A DNA stretch of 64,000 nt from an alpha proteobacterium AAP38 (GTDB lineage: Bacteria > Pseudomonadota > Alphaproteobacteria > Azospirillales > Azospirillaceae): positions 40,598 through 104,597 of the forward strand of contig LJHR01000007.1 of the NCBI GenBank assembly GCA_001296005.1, in the 5' to 3' direction. The notes beneath the pieces were generated by a model. That model saw only the letters and a program-made list of their open reading frames with translations, was not told the origin of the DNA and ran no database searches. A program made the translations under genes and the position numbers. This document shows positions 44,542 through 54,082 of the stretch, piece after piece; positions within the stretch are counted from its first letter, which is position 1; every line of letters starts with the position of its first letter.

Positions 44542-45300
44542 TCACAAACCCCGCAGCCCCCCGCTGGCCCGGATCACCTCCCCCGTGATCCAGGCCGCGT
44601 CAGGCCCGGCCAGCCAGGCGACCACGGCAGCGATATCCTCGGGCTCCCCAATGCGGCCAAGGGCGGTACGCTTGGTAATCTCGCCTTCGCGCGACCGGTC
44701 GCCGGTCTTGAACCGGTCGGTGGCCGTCACGCCGGGGGCGACCGTGTTGATATTGATGCCCTGCTGCCCCAGTTCCTGCGCCAGGACGCCGGTCATGGCA
44801 TGGACAGCGCCCTTGGACGCGGCATAGACGGAACGGAGGCCCACTGGCATGTCGGTGATGACGCTGCCGATATTGATGATCCGCCCACCGGGCTTCATGG
44901 CCCGCGCCGCCTCCCGCGCCATCAGCAGGGGCGTGGCGGCATTGACGGCCAGGACCTGTGCCAGTTCCAGTGAGTTGATCTCCGCAATGGGCGCGAAACG
45001 GCCCGTGCCGGCATTATTGACCAGGATATGGGGCACGCCCAACGCTGCCGACACGGCGGCGAACAGGGCCACTGCCCCGCCCCGGTCCGACAGGTCGGCA
45101 AGGTCGGCCTGGAAGGCCTGCGCCCGAACCCCGTATTCCCTGCCGCAGCGTTCGGCCAATTCCTCCGCCGATTGCCGGTGGGACCCGTAATGGACCGCCA
45201 CATCCGCCCCGTCACGGGCCAGCCGTTCGGCAATGGCCGCACCGATGCCCCGCGACGCGCCGGTGACCAATGCTATCCTGCCTTCCAACGGACGGGCCAT
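44542..45300 (-). CDS. Short-chain dehydrogenase/reductase
   Basis: A 252-residue classical SDR. The cofactor motif is IALVTGASRGIGAAIAERLA, then HILVNNAGTGRF and the active site INIGSVITDM with YAASKGAVHAMTGVLAQEL (Tyr and Lys). AWITGEVIRASGGL ends the protein. It is inserted in opposite orientation between fahA and maiA, so a role in the same pathway is not certain. ATG 45300 (MARPLEGRIALVTG) is chosen over 45342. Confidence 0.9.
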   Translation of the reverse strand: MARPLEGRIALVTGASRGIGAAIAERLARDGADVAVHYGSHRQSAEELAERCGREYGVRAQAFQADLADLSDRGGAVALFAAVSAALGVPHILVNNAGTGRFAPIAEINSLELAQVLAVNAATPLLMAREAARAMKPGGRIINIGSVITDMPVGLRSVYAASKGAVHAMTGVLAQELGQQGININTVAPGVTATDRFKTGDRSREGEITKRTALGRIGEPEDIAAVVAWLAGPDAAWITGEVIRASGGLRGL

Positions 45301-45346
45301 CGCCCCCTCCCCCTCATCGTAACCCTTGGCCGGTGATATCACGAAG

Positions 45347-45979
45347 ATGCAGCTTCACACCTATTTCCGATCCTCCGCCGCCTATCGTGTCCGCATCGCG
45401 CTGGCGCTGAAAGGCATCGCCTGGGACCCGGCCTATGTCCACCTACTGAAGGATGGCGGGCAGCAGAAGGCAGCCGCCTACCGCGCCGTCAACCCGCAGG
45501 GGCTGGTGCCGACCTTGGTGGATGGCGACGCGGTGATCCCGCAATCGCTGGCCATCCTGGAATATCTGGAAGACCGCTGTCCAACGCCTGCCCTGCTGCC
45601 CGCCGATCCGGCGGCGCGGGCCAGGGCGCGGTCCATGGCGCTGGCCATTGTCGCGGACCTGCATCCGCTGAACAATCTGCGCGTCCTGACCTATTTGCGC
45701 GGTGCCCTGGGTCAGGGGGAGGAAGCCGTGAAGGCCTGGATCGCGCATTGGACGGCGGAAGGGTTTGCGGCCCTGGAACAGATGGTGGAGGGGCCGGATT
45801 TCTGCATCGGCGGGGCCGTCAGCTTCGCCGACCTGTGCCTGGTACCGCAGATGTTCAACGCGCGGCGATTCGGCGTGGACCTGACGCCCTATCCGAAGCT
45901 GGTCGCCATCGACGCCCATTGCCAGACGCTGGCCGCATTCCAAGGGGCAGCACCGGGGCGGCAGGGGGATGCGGAATGA
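45347..45979 (+). CDS. maiA: Maleylacetoacetate isomerase
   Basis: A zeta-class GST of 210 residues that isomerises maleylacetoacetate to fumarylacetoacetate with glutathione. The signature serine motif is LHTYFRSSAAYRVRIALALK, then AVNPQGLVPTLVDGDAVIPQ and SLAILEYLEDRCP, with the C-terminal SFADLCLVPQMFNARRF. It completes the homogentisate route with hmgA and fahA. ATG 45347 is used; the frame opens at 45326. No strong ribosome site is seen. Confidence 0.93.
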   Translation: MQLHTYFRSSAAYRVRIALALKGIAWDPAYVHLLKDGGQQKAAAYRAVNPQGLVPTLVDGDAVIPQSLAILEYLEDRCPTPALLPADPAARARARSMALAIVADLHPLNNLRVLTYLRGALGQGEEAVKAWIAHWTAEGFAALEQMVEGPDFCIGGAVSFADLCLVPQMFNARRFGVDLTPYPKLVAIDAHCQTLAAFQGAAPGRQGDAE

Positions 45980-45980
45980 C

Positions 45981-46021
45981 AAAGGGCCCTTCCGACGGCG
46001 ATACCGCCGGAAGGGCCCTTT
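45981..46021. terminator. Bidirectional terminator between maiA and the CurA-type gene
   Basis: AAAGGGCCCTTCC at 45981-45993 pairs with GGAAGGGCCCTTT at 46009-46021, with a further inner pairing around an ATA loop. A/T runs on both ends allow termination of both convergent genes. Confidence 0.85.
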
Positions 46022-46040
46022 GACGGGATCATACCCGCGA

Positions 46041-47063
46041 TTACCGCACCGGCTCGTCCGATACCTTCACAGCCAGCTTGCCGGTATTGCCGCCCGTGAA
46101 CAGCTTGTTGAAGCTGGTCAGGGTGTTCTCCAGACCCTGGTCCAGTTCCACCTTCCACTTGATCTGACCGGCGGCCAGCCAGGGACCCATTTCGGCATAC
46201 ATTTCCGCCATGCGGGGGGCATAGTCGAGGACCAGGAAGCCCTCCATCCGCGCCCGGCGGCTGACCAGAACCGACAGGTTGCGGGGGCCCGGCGCCGGCT
46301 CGGTCGAGTTATACTGGCTGATGGCACCACAGAAGGGGATGCGCCCCTTCACGTTCAGCAGGCTCAGTGCCACCTCGGTGATCTCACCGCCGACATTCTC
46401 GAAATAGATGTCGATACCGTCCGGCACGGCGTTCTTCAACGCCTTCTGCCAGCCCTTTTCCTTGTAATTGACGGCCGCGTCATAGCCCAGTTCACCCGTC
46501 AGCCAATCGCACTTGTCCGCCGACCCGGCGACACCGACCGCGCGGCAACCCTTCAGCTTGGCGATCTGCCCGACCAGCGAGCCGACTGCCCCGGCGGCGG
46601 CGGAGACGACCACCGTCTCCCCTTCCTTGGGCCGACCGATATCCAGCAGGCCGAAATAGGCGGTCGCCCCCGTCATGCCCAGCGGCCCCATATAGGCCGA
46701 CAGCGGCAGGCCCGGAATGTTGGGCACGCGGCCAAAGGACGTGCCGTCAGCAACGGTGTAATCGGCCCAGCTGCCCATGCCGGTGACGATGTCGCCGACC
46801 TTGAACTTGGCATGGTTGGACTGATCCACCACGCCCAGCACCAGACCGCGCATGGTGGTGTTCAGCGGGACCGCCGGCAGGTAGCTGTCATACTGCATCC
46901 AGACCGCATTGGTCGGGTCCAGCGACAGATAGACAGTGCGGACCCGGATCTGCCCCTCGCCGGCGTCTGGCGCCGGCGCCTCGCGCAGGGACAGAACCTC
47001 GCTGAAATTGCCGCCCTTGGGACGGTCCAGCAGCAGCCAATGGCGGTTGATGGCGGTGGACAT
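46041..47063 (-). CDS. NADP-dependent oxidoreductase, CurA family
   Basis: A 340-residue zinc-free medium-chain reductase of the CurA/leukotriene-B4-dehydrogenase type. It starts MSTAINRHWLLLDRPKG, followed by VRTVYLSLDPTNAVWM, GPLGMTGATAYFGLLDIGRP, VVVSAAAGAVGSLVGQIAKL and YFENVGGEITEVAL. Such enzymes reduce enone double bonds with NADPH. Many upstream in-frame codons are open, but GGGGAGA places the start at 47063. A CAAAC-N4-GTTCG dyad lies 47 bases upstream. Confidence 0.92.
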   Translation of the reverse strand: MSTAINRHWLLLDRPKGGNFSEVLSLREAPAPDAGEGQIRVRTVYLSLDPTNAVWMQYDSYLPAVPLNTTMRGLVLGVVDQSNHAKFKVGDIVTGMGSWADYTVADGTSFGRVPNIPGLPLSAYMGPLGMTGATAYFGLLDIGRPKEGETVVVSAAAGAVGSLVGQIAKLKGCRAVGVAGSADKCDWLTGELGYDAAVNYKEKGWQKALKNAVPDGIDIYFENVGGEITEVALSLLNVKGRIPFCGAISQYNSTEPAPGPRNLSVLVSRRARMEGFLVLDYAPRMAEMYAEMGPWLAAGQIKWKVELDQGLENTLTSFNKLFTGGNTGKLAVKVSDEPVR

Positions 47064-47109
47064 GGATATCTCCCCAGAAGATTTGTCGGATGATTGAGGA
47101 ACAGCATCG

Positions 47110-47126
47110 TTCAAACGCTTGTTCGA
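47110..47126. promoter_or_regulatory. TetR-like operator TTCAAACGCTTGTTCGA
   Basis: An imperfect palindrome (5 of 6 arm bases pair) in front of the CurA-type gene. It matches the CAAAC-N4-GTTTG layout of the perfect palindrome at 3363-3380, also in front of a zinc-free oxidoreductase. Confidence 0.5.
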
Positions 47127-47256
47127 CTCAAGTGCGTTTTCGTCCGATCGTTCTAAAATCAGCAGCCGTGATGGGTTGTCATCCCCATGGTGTTGGCGCA
47201 ACATCAACGGACCCAGGAAACAGTAGAAAGCCCGCAAAGACGGGCCGGGTGGGGGG

Positions 47257-48354
47257 ATGGGTTTTCTTTTACCGACTTTTGACGAGGCGACGGAACGGCG
47301 TTTCGACGTCTGGCGCGCTTCGCGTCTGAACGACGCCTTGCTGGCGCCGGTGGCCATCGGCGGTTTGGCGATGTTCAGTTTCCTGGCATGGGACTGGCTG
47401 CTGGACCCTACGCAATTCCTGGCCTGTCTGCTCATCCGTGGCACCGGCACCATCATCATGATGGCCTGTGCCTGGAAATTGCTGCGCACCCGAGCGACAC
47501 CGTTGCAACTGCGCTGGCTTGGCATGCTGGCGGTGTCGGCGGGAACGGTCTCCATCGCCCTGACACAGTTCCTGTTGCAGGATGGTTTCCTTTACGGACC
47601 GGCGGGGCTGGCCCTGTTTCCCACCGTATCGGCGGTTGTGGTGACACGGGCGCGGCAGGTGCCTCTGCTGAACCTTCCGGGCTTTGCCGTTGTAGTGGCG
47701 CTGCTGCTGTTGAAAGGGGTGGAAGGGTTCGCCCTGTTCAACGTCATCGCCTTTGTCGGCACCGGGGTGTTCGCGTCGGGCATCCTGGCCTTGGCCCTGG
47801 AACGTACGGCCCGGTACGGGTTTCAGCTGGAATTGCGGCTGGAGGAACAGGCGCATATCGACCCGCTGACCGGCATCGCCAACCGCCGCCGCCTGGAACA
47901 GGAAGCCCGCGACGAGGTGGAACGGGCGCGGCGTTTCAACCGGCCCCTGTCGCTGATGATCATGGACCTGGACCATTTCAAGGGCGTCAATGACCGGTAC
48001 GGGCATCCGTTCGGCGACAAGGTGCTGCGCACTTTGGCCGATCTGGGCCGCGCCAACCTGCGCCAGACCGACCTGTTCGCGCGGGTGGGCGGTGAGGAAT
48101 TCGTAGTGCTGATGCCGGAAACCACGGCGGAGGCGGCGGCACAGCTGGGCGAACGGCTGCGCGGTCTGCTGGCGGCCACGCCGATCAATGACGGGGAGCA
48201 TGTGGTAACCGTGACGGTCAGCGCCGGCATCGCCGCCCATGGGCCGGACGCGCCAACCATGGAGGCGCTGATGGCCATGGCCGACAAGGCCCTGTACGAG
48301 GCCAAGGCCCAGGGCCGCGACCGTGTGGTGATCGGTCCCGGGGGGGTGGGATAG
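47257..48354 (+). CDS. Membrane diguanylate cyclase (GGDEF)
   Basis: A 365-residue protein. About five to six membrane helices (residues 28-185) precede a GGDEF domain (about 200-360). The active site is GGEEF in [16 protein letters not shown], and the start of the domain is [17 protein letters not shown]. The inhibitory I-site RxxD is intact (RQTD, five residues before GGEEF), so product inhibition by c-di-GMP is expected. No EAL domain is present. The sensor signal is unknown. A GGTGGGG site precedes ATG 47257. Confidence 0.92.
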   Translation: MGFLLPTFDEATERRFDVWRASRLNDALLAPVAIGGLAMFSFLAWDWLLDPTQFLACLLIRGTGTIIMMACAWKLLRTRATPLQLRWLGMLAVSAGTVSIALTQFLLQDGFLYGPAGLALFPTVSAVVVTRARQVPLLNLPGFAVVVALLLLKGVEGFALFNVIAFVGTGVFASGILALALERTARYGFQLELRLEEQAHIDPLTGIANRRRLEQEARDEVERARRFNRPLSLMIMDLDHFKGVNDRYGHPFGDKVLRTLADLGRANLRQTDLFARVGGEEFVVLMPETTAEAAAQLGERLRGLLAATPINDGEHVVTVTVSAGIAAHGPDAPTMEALMAMADKALYEAKAQGRDRVVIGPGGVG

Positions 48355-48418
48355 GGGCTGGGTTAGAACCCCGACACAGGATACTCTGCGGGTTCTGACC
48401 CAACCGGAGTATCGAACG

Positions 48419-48895
48419 ATGGATTTCGCTACCGCCGATCTGGTCGATGCACATGAACCTGTGATCGCCAGCTGTTCCACACAGTTCCGCAGTTTCGGCG
48501 GGCATGCCCGCTTTGCCGGCCCCATTCGCACCGTCCGCTGCCACCGCGACAACGCACTGCTGAAATCGATCCTGTCCACGCCTGGCGATGGTGGGGTGCT
48601 GGTGGTGGATGGCGGTGGGTCGCTGGCGTCGGCCCTGGTGGGCGATGTCATCGCGGGCCTGGCTGTCCGGAATAGCTGGTCCGGGATCATCGTCAACGGC
48701 GTGATCCGCGACAGCGTCGCCATATCGACCCTGCCCCTGGGCCTGAAGGCGCTCGGCACCAATCCGCTGAAAAGTGCGAAGACCGGGGCGGGAGAGGCGG
48801 ATGTGACCGTGGCTTTCGGTGACTGCGCCTTCACACCCGGCCACTGGGTCTATGCGGATGAGGACGGGGTGGTCGTTCTGCCCACCCCGGCCTGA
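48419..48895 (+). CDS. rraA: RraA-family protein
   Basis: A 158-residue RraA-fold protein. It matches the family almost throughout: [69 protein letters not shown] and [15 protein letters not shown], ending [10 protein letters not shown]. In E. coli RraA inhibits RNase E; others are HMG aldolases (4-hydroxy-4-methyl-2-oxoglutarate). The sequence alone does not decide. It has no operon partner. Confidence 0.9.
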   Translation: MDFATADLVDAHEPVIASCSTQFRSFGGHARFAGPIRTVRCHRDNALLKSILSTPGDGGVLVVDGGGSLASALVGDVIAGLAVRNSWSGIIVNGVIRDSVAISTLPLGLKALGTNPLKSAKTGAGEADVTVAFGDCAFTPGHWVYADEDGVVVLPTPA

Positions 48896-48907
48896 TCCGA
48901 TCACTTT

Positions 48908-49013
48908 GTTCCCTCAGGCGCCGGGCGCCGCCATCCGGCAGCTTGGCTTACGGCGCATGAGCGCCGGGCCGGCGGTCGCCGGGCCTCCACCGGCATGAGT
49001 CAGAAACTCATGC
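48908..49013 (+). repeat. Four-hairpin structured repeat, copy A
   Basis: Lies between the convergent rraA and alpha-2-macroglobulin genes. Hairpin 1 is 48927-48942 (5 of 6 pairs, loop ATCC). Hairpin 2 is 48951-48966 (CGGCGC/GCGCCG, loop ATGA). Hairpin 3 is 48969-48982 (loop GGTC). Hairpin 4 is 48993-49013 (GCATGAGT/ACTCATGC, loop CAGAA). The lead is GTTCCCTCAGGCGCCGGGCG and the linker is CTTGGCTTA. Roughly 85% identical to copy B over the first ~77 bases; copy C is more diverged. Confidence 0.78.
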
Positions 49014-49021
49014 TGGCGGCA

Positions 49022-52000
49022 TCACGGCGTCGGTGGAGCGGGTTCCGCCGCCGGTGCCGCGACAGGGGCCGGCGGCAGCACCGTCAGGGTGCCCGCCGCG
49101 GTACGGGCATAACGGCTGCCATCGTTCAGATCGTCCAGGCGGGCCGACGGCAGGGTGAAGTTACCCTGGGTGACGGCGCGCGCCAGATAGACCAGACGGA
49201 AATTGCCGCTGTCGGGCATGCCGTCCAGGGCGGCCACAAACCGGTCGTCGCGGAATTCCACCAGGGCCGCTTCTGACAGGGTGCCCAGCCAGGACAGATC
49301 GCCCAACTGCGCGCTGCCGGCCAGCCGCACATTCTCCACCACCAGCCCGGCGGGCAGCGGGTCGATCAGCAGCAGCGGACCCGTCAGCGGCTGGTCGGCC
49401 TTGCCCTCCAGCACCACGACCAGCAGGTCGCCGGCGCGGATGTTCTTCAGGTTGGCGGGCCGTCCCTTCCCATCCTTGAACTGGCGGGTCAGCGTCAAGC
49501 CACCCGCCGCTTCCGCCTTGTCCGGGGTGGACAGGATGCCTGCGATGGTGGTCAAGGTGCGGACCGGCGCATCGCCCCGGTTGGCGACGGACAGAGACGC
49601 CCCATCAGCCAGCGCGCGCAACAGCGGGCCGTTATTGCCCGTCACCGCCTGCCCATCCACGGTCAGGTTGAGGGCCGGGCCGCGGGTGGCCAGGGCCTGT
49701 GCTGCCAGCAGCAGCCAGGCTCGTTCCTGCGTGGCGACCAAGGCCGGATCGCGCAGCATACCGGCCAGGGTATTCTCCTCCGCCTGGATACGGGCGGGAT
49801 CGGCATTGGCCGCAATCAGCAGGGCCAGCGTCGCCGCACGGTCGCGCAGCGGGCTGCCGAAATCACGCACGCCCGCCACACCCGGCAACGGATCATCCAG
49901 ACGCGACAGGATATCCCCCGCCCGCTGCCCATCGCCCAAGATGGCGAAGGCGGCTGCGATCTGGGCCCGCGCCAGACGGGTGGGAACACGGGCCTGGAAC
50001 GTTTCCTGGAAGAAGCGCAGCGGCGTGGCGTCGATGGCGCGGGCGCGCGCGGCAACATAGAGCGCATAGGCGCGCGCCGGCAGTTCCGCATCCTCCACCC
50101 AGCGATTGCCGATGGAGCGGACCAGCCAGTCCATGCCGCGACGATAGCCATCTTCGGGCACGGTGAAGCCTGCCTCCCGCGCACGGGTCAGCACATCCAG
50201 GGAGAACGCGGTCAGCCAGGGATCGGCGGGGCCTTCATGCGACCACAGCGAGAAGGCACCATCGGCCCGCTGCCGCCCGATCAGCCGTTCAACCAGATCG
50301 TCGGCCTTGGCCTTCAGCTTGTCATCCGCCGGCAGGCCCAGCGCCTTCTGCCAGTCATTGGCACCGGGCAGCGGCAACAGTCGCGAGGCAATCTGATCCG
50401 CTGAGCCAAAGGGCCGGGCATCAATCAGCAGCAGATGGGTCAGCGCGTCCAGCGTGTCATGCGTGCTGGCCATGGCCAGCTTCCACGAGGCACCGGCAAT
50501 GGCACCATCCGGCTTCGGCACCGCCAAGGCCACCGTCTGGCCGGGGGCGATCTGGCCGCGCACCTGCGTTGCCGCAACGGCGTGGGCCGGGCGGATATTA
50601 AGGGGGAAGCGGCGGGTCAGGCTGTAACCTTCGGGACCCGTCACATTGACGACCAACACACCATAGCCGGGGTCGCCGGCCACCAGGGTACGGTCAATGG
50701 ACAGCTTGCGGCCCCGGGCCAGCGCCTGGAAGCTGGTTTCGGCCTTGCCGCCTTCCAGCTTCACCGGCCCTTCCGCCGACAACGACACCTTGTAGGCACC
50801 GCGCACGGGACCCGACACATTTTCCAGGTTCAGGGAGATGCGCGCCCTGTCGCCCGGCGCCAGGAAACCCGGCAGGGTCATATCGGTGGCGATGTCGTCG
50901 CGCACATCCAAGGCACCCTTGCCCACGCCGACCTTGGCATCGGACCAGGCGACGGCGATCAGGGAAAGGCGGCCCGCCATGTCGGGCAGGACCAGATTGA
51001 CCTCCGCCTTGCCATCGGCACCAACCGTCACCACACCGGAATGCAGCGCCGTTACGGGACCGCTGCGCGGGGCCGTCGTGATACGGGTGCCGCCCTTGTC
51101 CTTGTCGCCGCCATTGGCGGGGGCGGATGCGGTGCTATTGTCGGGATTGACCAGACGGCCATAGACATCGCGCAGTTCCACGGCCAGCCGGCGCTTGCCC
51201 AAAAACCAGCCGACGGGATCGGCGGCCTGCGTATCTGGCAGGCGGGCCACGCTTTCATCCACCGCCGTCACCAGCAGGCGGATGATCGATCCCGGTTCCG
51301 CCCCCGTCACCGTCACGGGCAACTTCACACTCCCGCGCGGATGCACCGCCGGCTGTTCGGCGATGGCAACCGACAGGGAACGGTCGGCGGGATCGACAGC
51401 GACCCAGCCCATGCCCAGGGCACGGCGCGGCGGCGTGCGGTTGCCGGCATCGGCGGGCGCGAAGGACGTGGCCAACACATAGGCGCCGGCCGTGATGTCA
51501 TCGGGCAACGGCAGTTCGACGAAGGCCCCCTCCGTTCCGATCTCGCTGACCAGCGTATGACGGATGGCGCGGTCGGCCAGCGCGATGGCGACCGTCCCGG
51601 CATAGGGCGGGCGCACGAAGACCCGCACCTTCTGACCCGGCTTGTGCAGCGGTTCCTGTACCTTGACCTCTACCGCGTCTGGCGTGTCAGCCAGCTTGGC
51701 CGATACCCACCAGCCGGCGGAGAACCGCACCGACGAGGCGATGCCCGTAGCCGGATCAAACACTTCCAGCCGGTAACGTCCGGCGCGGACCTGTTCCTCA
51801 ATGGTGGCCGGCTGACCGGCGGCGACATTGATCGATCCGCCCGTCAGGCGGCGGTCCTTCACGATGGTGCGGTATTCCCAGCGGCCATCGGCGGCGTACC
51901 ATTCATAATCATATTCTTCTTCGAACAGGTCCCAGGTCAGGCCGTTACGGGCGACCTTCTGCCCATCCGGGGCCACGGCCAAGACGTCGACGGCCACCGT

Positions 52001-53863
52001 CGCCCCTTCGGGCACGGCATCACCGCTAAAATTCGGCTTCAGACCCAGGGTGAAGGGCTGGAACTCCACCGGCAGGACCAATTCCTGATCGACCGAGCGG
52101 CCACCGACATCATGCAGCGTGGCGCGCAGCACCGCCTCCAGCCGGCGGCTGGTATCGGGTAACTTACCCAGGTCGAAGGTCAGGACCGCCTTGCCATCGG
52201 CACCCGTGGTAAAGCCGGGCAGTGCCCGCCTTTCAGGGGCCAGCCCCTGCTGCGCCAGACCGAACCGATACCCGTCCAGACCGGGGCGCGGCCTGTCGGT
52301 GGGGCGCAGGGTCAACGTCATCTCACCGGGCAGCAGGCCGGCAGCCCCGCCATTCAGGTAGCGGGCATCAATGGTCAGCCCGACCTTGCCATCGGCGCCG
52401 ATGCGGGCGCGGTCAGCGGTCAGGTCGAAACCGATACGGGCGGGGGCAACCTCCCCCACATTGAACCGGGTCTGGCCCACGGGCGGGCCGTTGGGGTCCA
52501 GATGCGCCGTCGCGGTCCAGCGGCCCGAGGGTGCGTTGGCGGGCAATTCCACACGCCAGACATGGGCACCGGCCCCACCATCATCAACCAGCCGGCGCTC
52601 CACCTCCAGCCCATCCGGGCGCACTACCTTGAAGGTCAGCTTCTGTCCCGGCAGCGCCTTGGCGTCGGCGTCGCGCAGCAGGGCCGTCAGCCAGACCGGA
52701 TCACCGGGGCGATAGGCCCCGCGCTCGGGGAACAGATAGGCATCGGCATTGCCGGTCAGCAGGCGCCCGCCATCACCCTTGCCAATCAATTCAACCGCCG
52801 GCGCGCCGAAATCCAGCAGGGAGAAGCCGCCATCGGGCGTGGAGGCGAACAGGGCCTGGGGGGCGGCCTCATTGGTGCCACCCACCTGGGACGCGTCGAA
52901 TCGGGCCAGACCATCGGCACCGGTGACCGCCCGACCCAGTTCCCGCTTGTCACGGGCCACCAGACGCAGTTCGACACCGGCCTGCGGCTTGGCCGAAGAC
53001 AGGCTGCGCGCGAAGACATACAGGCCGTTGCCGGCCTTGAAGCTGGTCAGGCCCAGGTCGGAAACGACGAACCATTGCGTGGCGCGCTTGTCCCAGGCCT
53101 GGAAGGACAGGGCCGCATCCTCCGCCACCGCGACATAGACGCCGGGGGCCAGATCACCGATCACGGCATCGATGGGAAAGGCGATCTGGGCGGCCTTGTT
53201 CCGCTCACCCCCAATGGCCATCTCCCCGCGCCAGACGCGCTCCCCCTTCTGGTCCAGGACGTCGCCGATCTCGAACTCGGTCATGGTTTGGTTGGAGCGG
53301 CCATAATAGAGCTGCTCCACCAGGGCGCGGTCATTAAGGCGCAGCACCGTCAGGCGCGCCCGTTCCACATTCACCCCGCGCAGCGGCAGCCCCTCTGCAT
53401 CCACGCGCGGCAGGATATAGCCCTGGCCGCGGAAGGACAGGCTGGGCTTGCGGTCGGGCACGGCCAGATCGCGGCTGATGGCGTCGGTCAGCTTTTCCTT
53501 GGCGCCTGCCGCCGGCAGGCCGGCATTGATGGTAACGGCATAGCGCTGACCATGTTTGAGGCCGTCCAGGCACAGGCTCTGATCACGCACCACGATGGAC
53601 ACGCCCTGCGCCGGCTCCACCGTCACGAACCGCGTCAGTTCAGTGCTGCGGCCACGCGGACGCGGCAGGGGACGGGAGAAGGCGAAACAGGCCTGCGGCT
53701 TGTCCCGTTCAGCGGCGATCTCCACCCCCGTCAGCTCAAACGGGCGTGTCTCCGGCCCGGCCTTTGGCGGGGCGGCGGGTGGCGGCGCCCCCTCCTGCGC
53801 GGCAAGAGCGGCGGGCGCCAGGAGAAGACCCGTGGCGAACAGCAGTGCGTGAATGCGCGGCAT
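49022..53863 (-). CDS. Large alpha-2-macroglobulin family protein without thioester
   Basis: A 1613-residue secreted protein of the bacterial alpha-2-macroglobulin (YfhM/YfaS) family, thought to trap proteases in the periplasm. The signal peptide is MPRIHALLFATGLLLAPAAL, ending AA. Repeated MG domains follow, including DAYLFPERGAYRPGDPVWLT, VFVRPPYAGTVAIALADRAI and LVLPDMAGRLSLIAVAWSD. In the thioester domain the usual GCLEQ is replaced by GSADQ in RPFGSADQIASRLLPLPG (about residue 1153), so no thioester can form. No pbpC (PBP1c) gene lies beside it. Confidence 0.88.
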   Translation of the reverse strand: MPRIHALLFATGLLLAPAALAAQEGAPPPAAPPKAGPETRPFELTGVEIAAERDKPQACFAFSRPLPRPRGRSTELTRFVTVEPAQGVSIVVRDQSLCLDGLKHGQRYAVTINAGLPAAGAKEKLTDAISRDLAVPDRKPSLSFRGQGYILPRVDAEGLPLRGVNVERARLTVLRLNDRALVEQLYYGRSNQTMTEFEIGDVLDQKGERVWRGEMAIGGERNKAAQIAFPIDAVIGDLAPGVYVAVAEDAALSFQAWDKRATQWFVVSDLGLTSFKAGNGLYVFARSLSSAKPQAGVELRLVARDKRELGRAVTGADGLARFDASQVGGTNEAAPQALFASTPDGGFSLLDFGAPAVELIGKGDGGRLLTGNADAYLFPERGAYRPGDPVWLTALLRDADAKALPGQKLTFKVVRPDGLEVERRLVDDGGAGAHVWRVELPANAPSGRWTATAHLDPNGPPVGQTRFNVGEVAPARIGFDLTADRARIGADGKVGLTIDARYLNGGAAGLLPGEMTLTLRPTDRPRPGLDGYRFGLAQQGLAPERRALPGFTTGADGKAVLTFDLGKLPDTSRRLEAVLRATLHDVGGRSVDQELVLPVEFQPFTLGLKPNFSGDAVPEGATVAVDVLAVAPDGQKVARNGLTWDLFEEEYDYEWYAADGRWEYRTIVKDRRLTGGSINVAAGQPATIEEQVRAGRYRLEVFDPATGIASSVRFSAGWWVSAKLADTPDAVEVKVQEPLHKPGQKVRVFVRPPYAGTVAIALADRAIRHTLVSEIGTEGAFVELPLPDDITAGAYVLATSFAPADAGNRTPPRRALGMGWVAVDPADRSLSVAIAEQPAVHPRGSVKLPVTVTGAEPGSIIRLLVTAVDESVARLPDTQAADPVGWFLGKRRLAVELRDVYGRLVNPDNSTASAPANGGDKDKGGTRITTAPRSGPVTALHSGVVTVGADGKAEVNLVLPDMAGRLSLIAVAWSDAKVGVGKGALDVRDDIATDMTLPGFLAPGDRARISLNLENVSGPVRGAYKVSLSAEGPVKLEGGKAETSFQALARGRKLSIDRTLVAGDPGYGVLVVNVTGPEGYSLTRRFPLNIRPAHAVAATQVRGQIAPGQTVALAVPKPDGAIAGASWKLAMASTHDTLDALTHLLLIDARPFGSADQIASRLLPLPGANDWQKALGLPADDKLKAKADDLVERLIGRQRADGAFSLWSHEGPADPWLTAFSLDVLTRAREAGFTVPEDGYRRGMDWLVRSIGNRWVEDAELPARAYALYVAARARAIDATPLRFFQETFQARVPTRLARAQIAAAFAILGDGQRAGDILSRLDDPLPGVAGVRDFGSPLRDRAATLALLIAANADPARIQAEENTLAGMLRDPALVATQERAWLLLAAQALATRGPALNLTVDGQAVTGNNGPLLRALADGASLSVANRGDAPVRTLTTIAGILSTPDKAEAAGGLTLTRQFKDGKGRPANLKNIRAGDLLVVVLEGKADQPLTGPLLLIDPLPAGLVVENVRLAGSAQLGDLSWLGTLSEAALVEFRDDRFVAALDGMPDSGNFRLVYLARAVTQGNFTLPSARLDDLNDGSRYARTAAGTLTVLPPAPVAAPAAEPAPPTP

Positions 53864-54082
53864 ATTGATCGGAATGCGGATGACGGGAAGGAACATGCAT
53901 AGCATGAAACGCCGGGATTATGGCGTCACAACGGCCAGAGGACGCTGTTTTCAAGCAGTTTGCAACAAGGTCGTTGGCATGACGCCGTTCCACAGGCCCG
54001 CGATACCGCGTTTCATTGCCTGATCCCCGCCATCATGTTAGCGCCATACTGGTCCAACATTGCTTGCCATGCCAGAGGTCCC

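Noticed and set aside
45325..45346. GTAACC...CGAA as a second SigF promoter before maiA
   Set aside because: The spacer is 17 and CGAA abuts the ATG, leaving no room for a transcription start.
47064..47555. Long N-terminal extension of the CurA-type reductase
   Set aside because: It would run through the diguanylate cyclase start region and has no family similarity. A GGGGAGA site supports ATG 47063.
50435..53902. Plus-strand frames of 575 and 466 codons opposite the alpha-2-macroglobulin gene
   Set aside because: They are mirror frames of a well supported 1613-residue gene and lack motifs.
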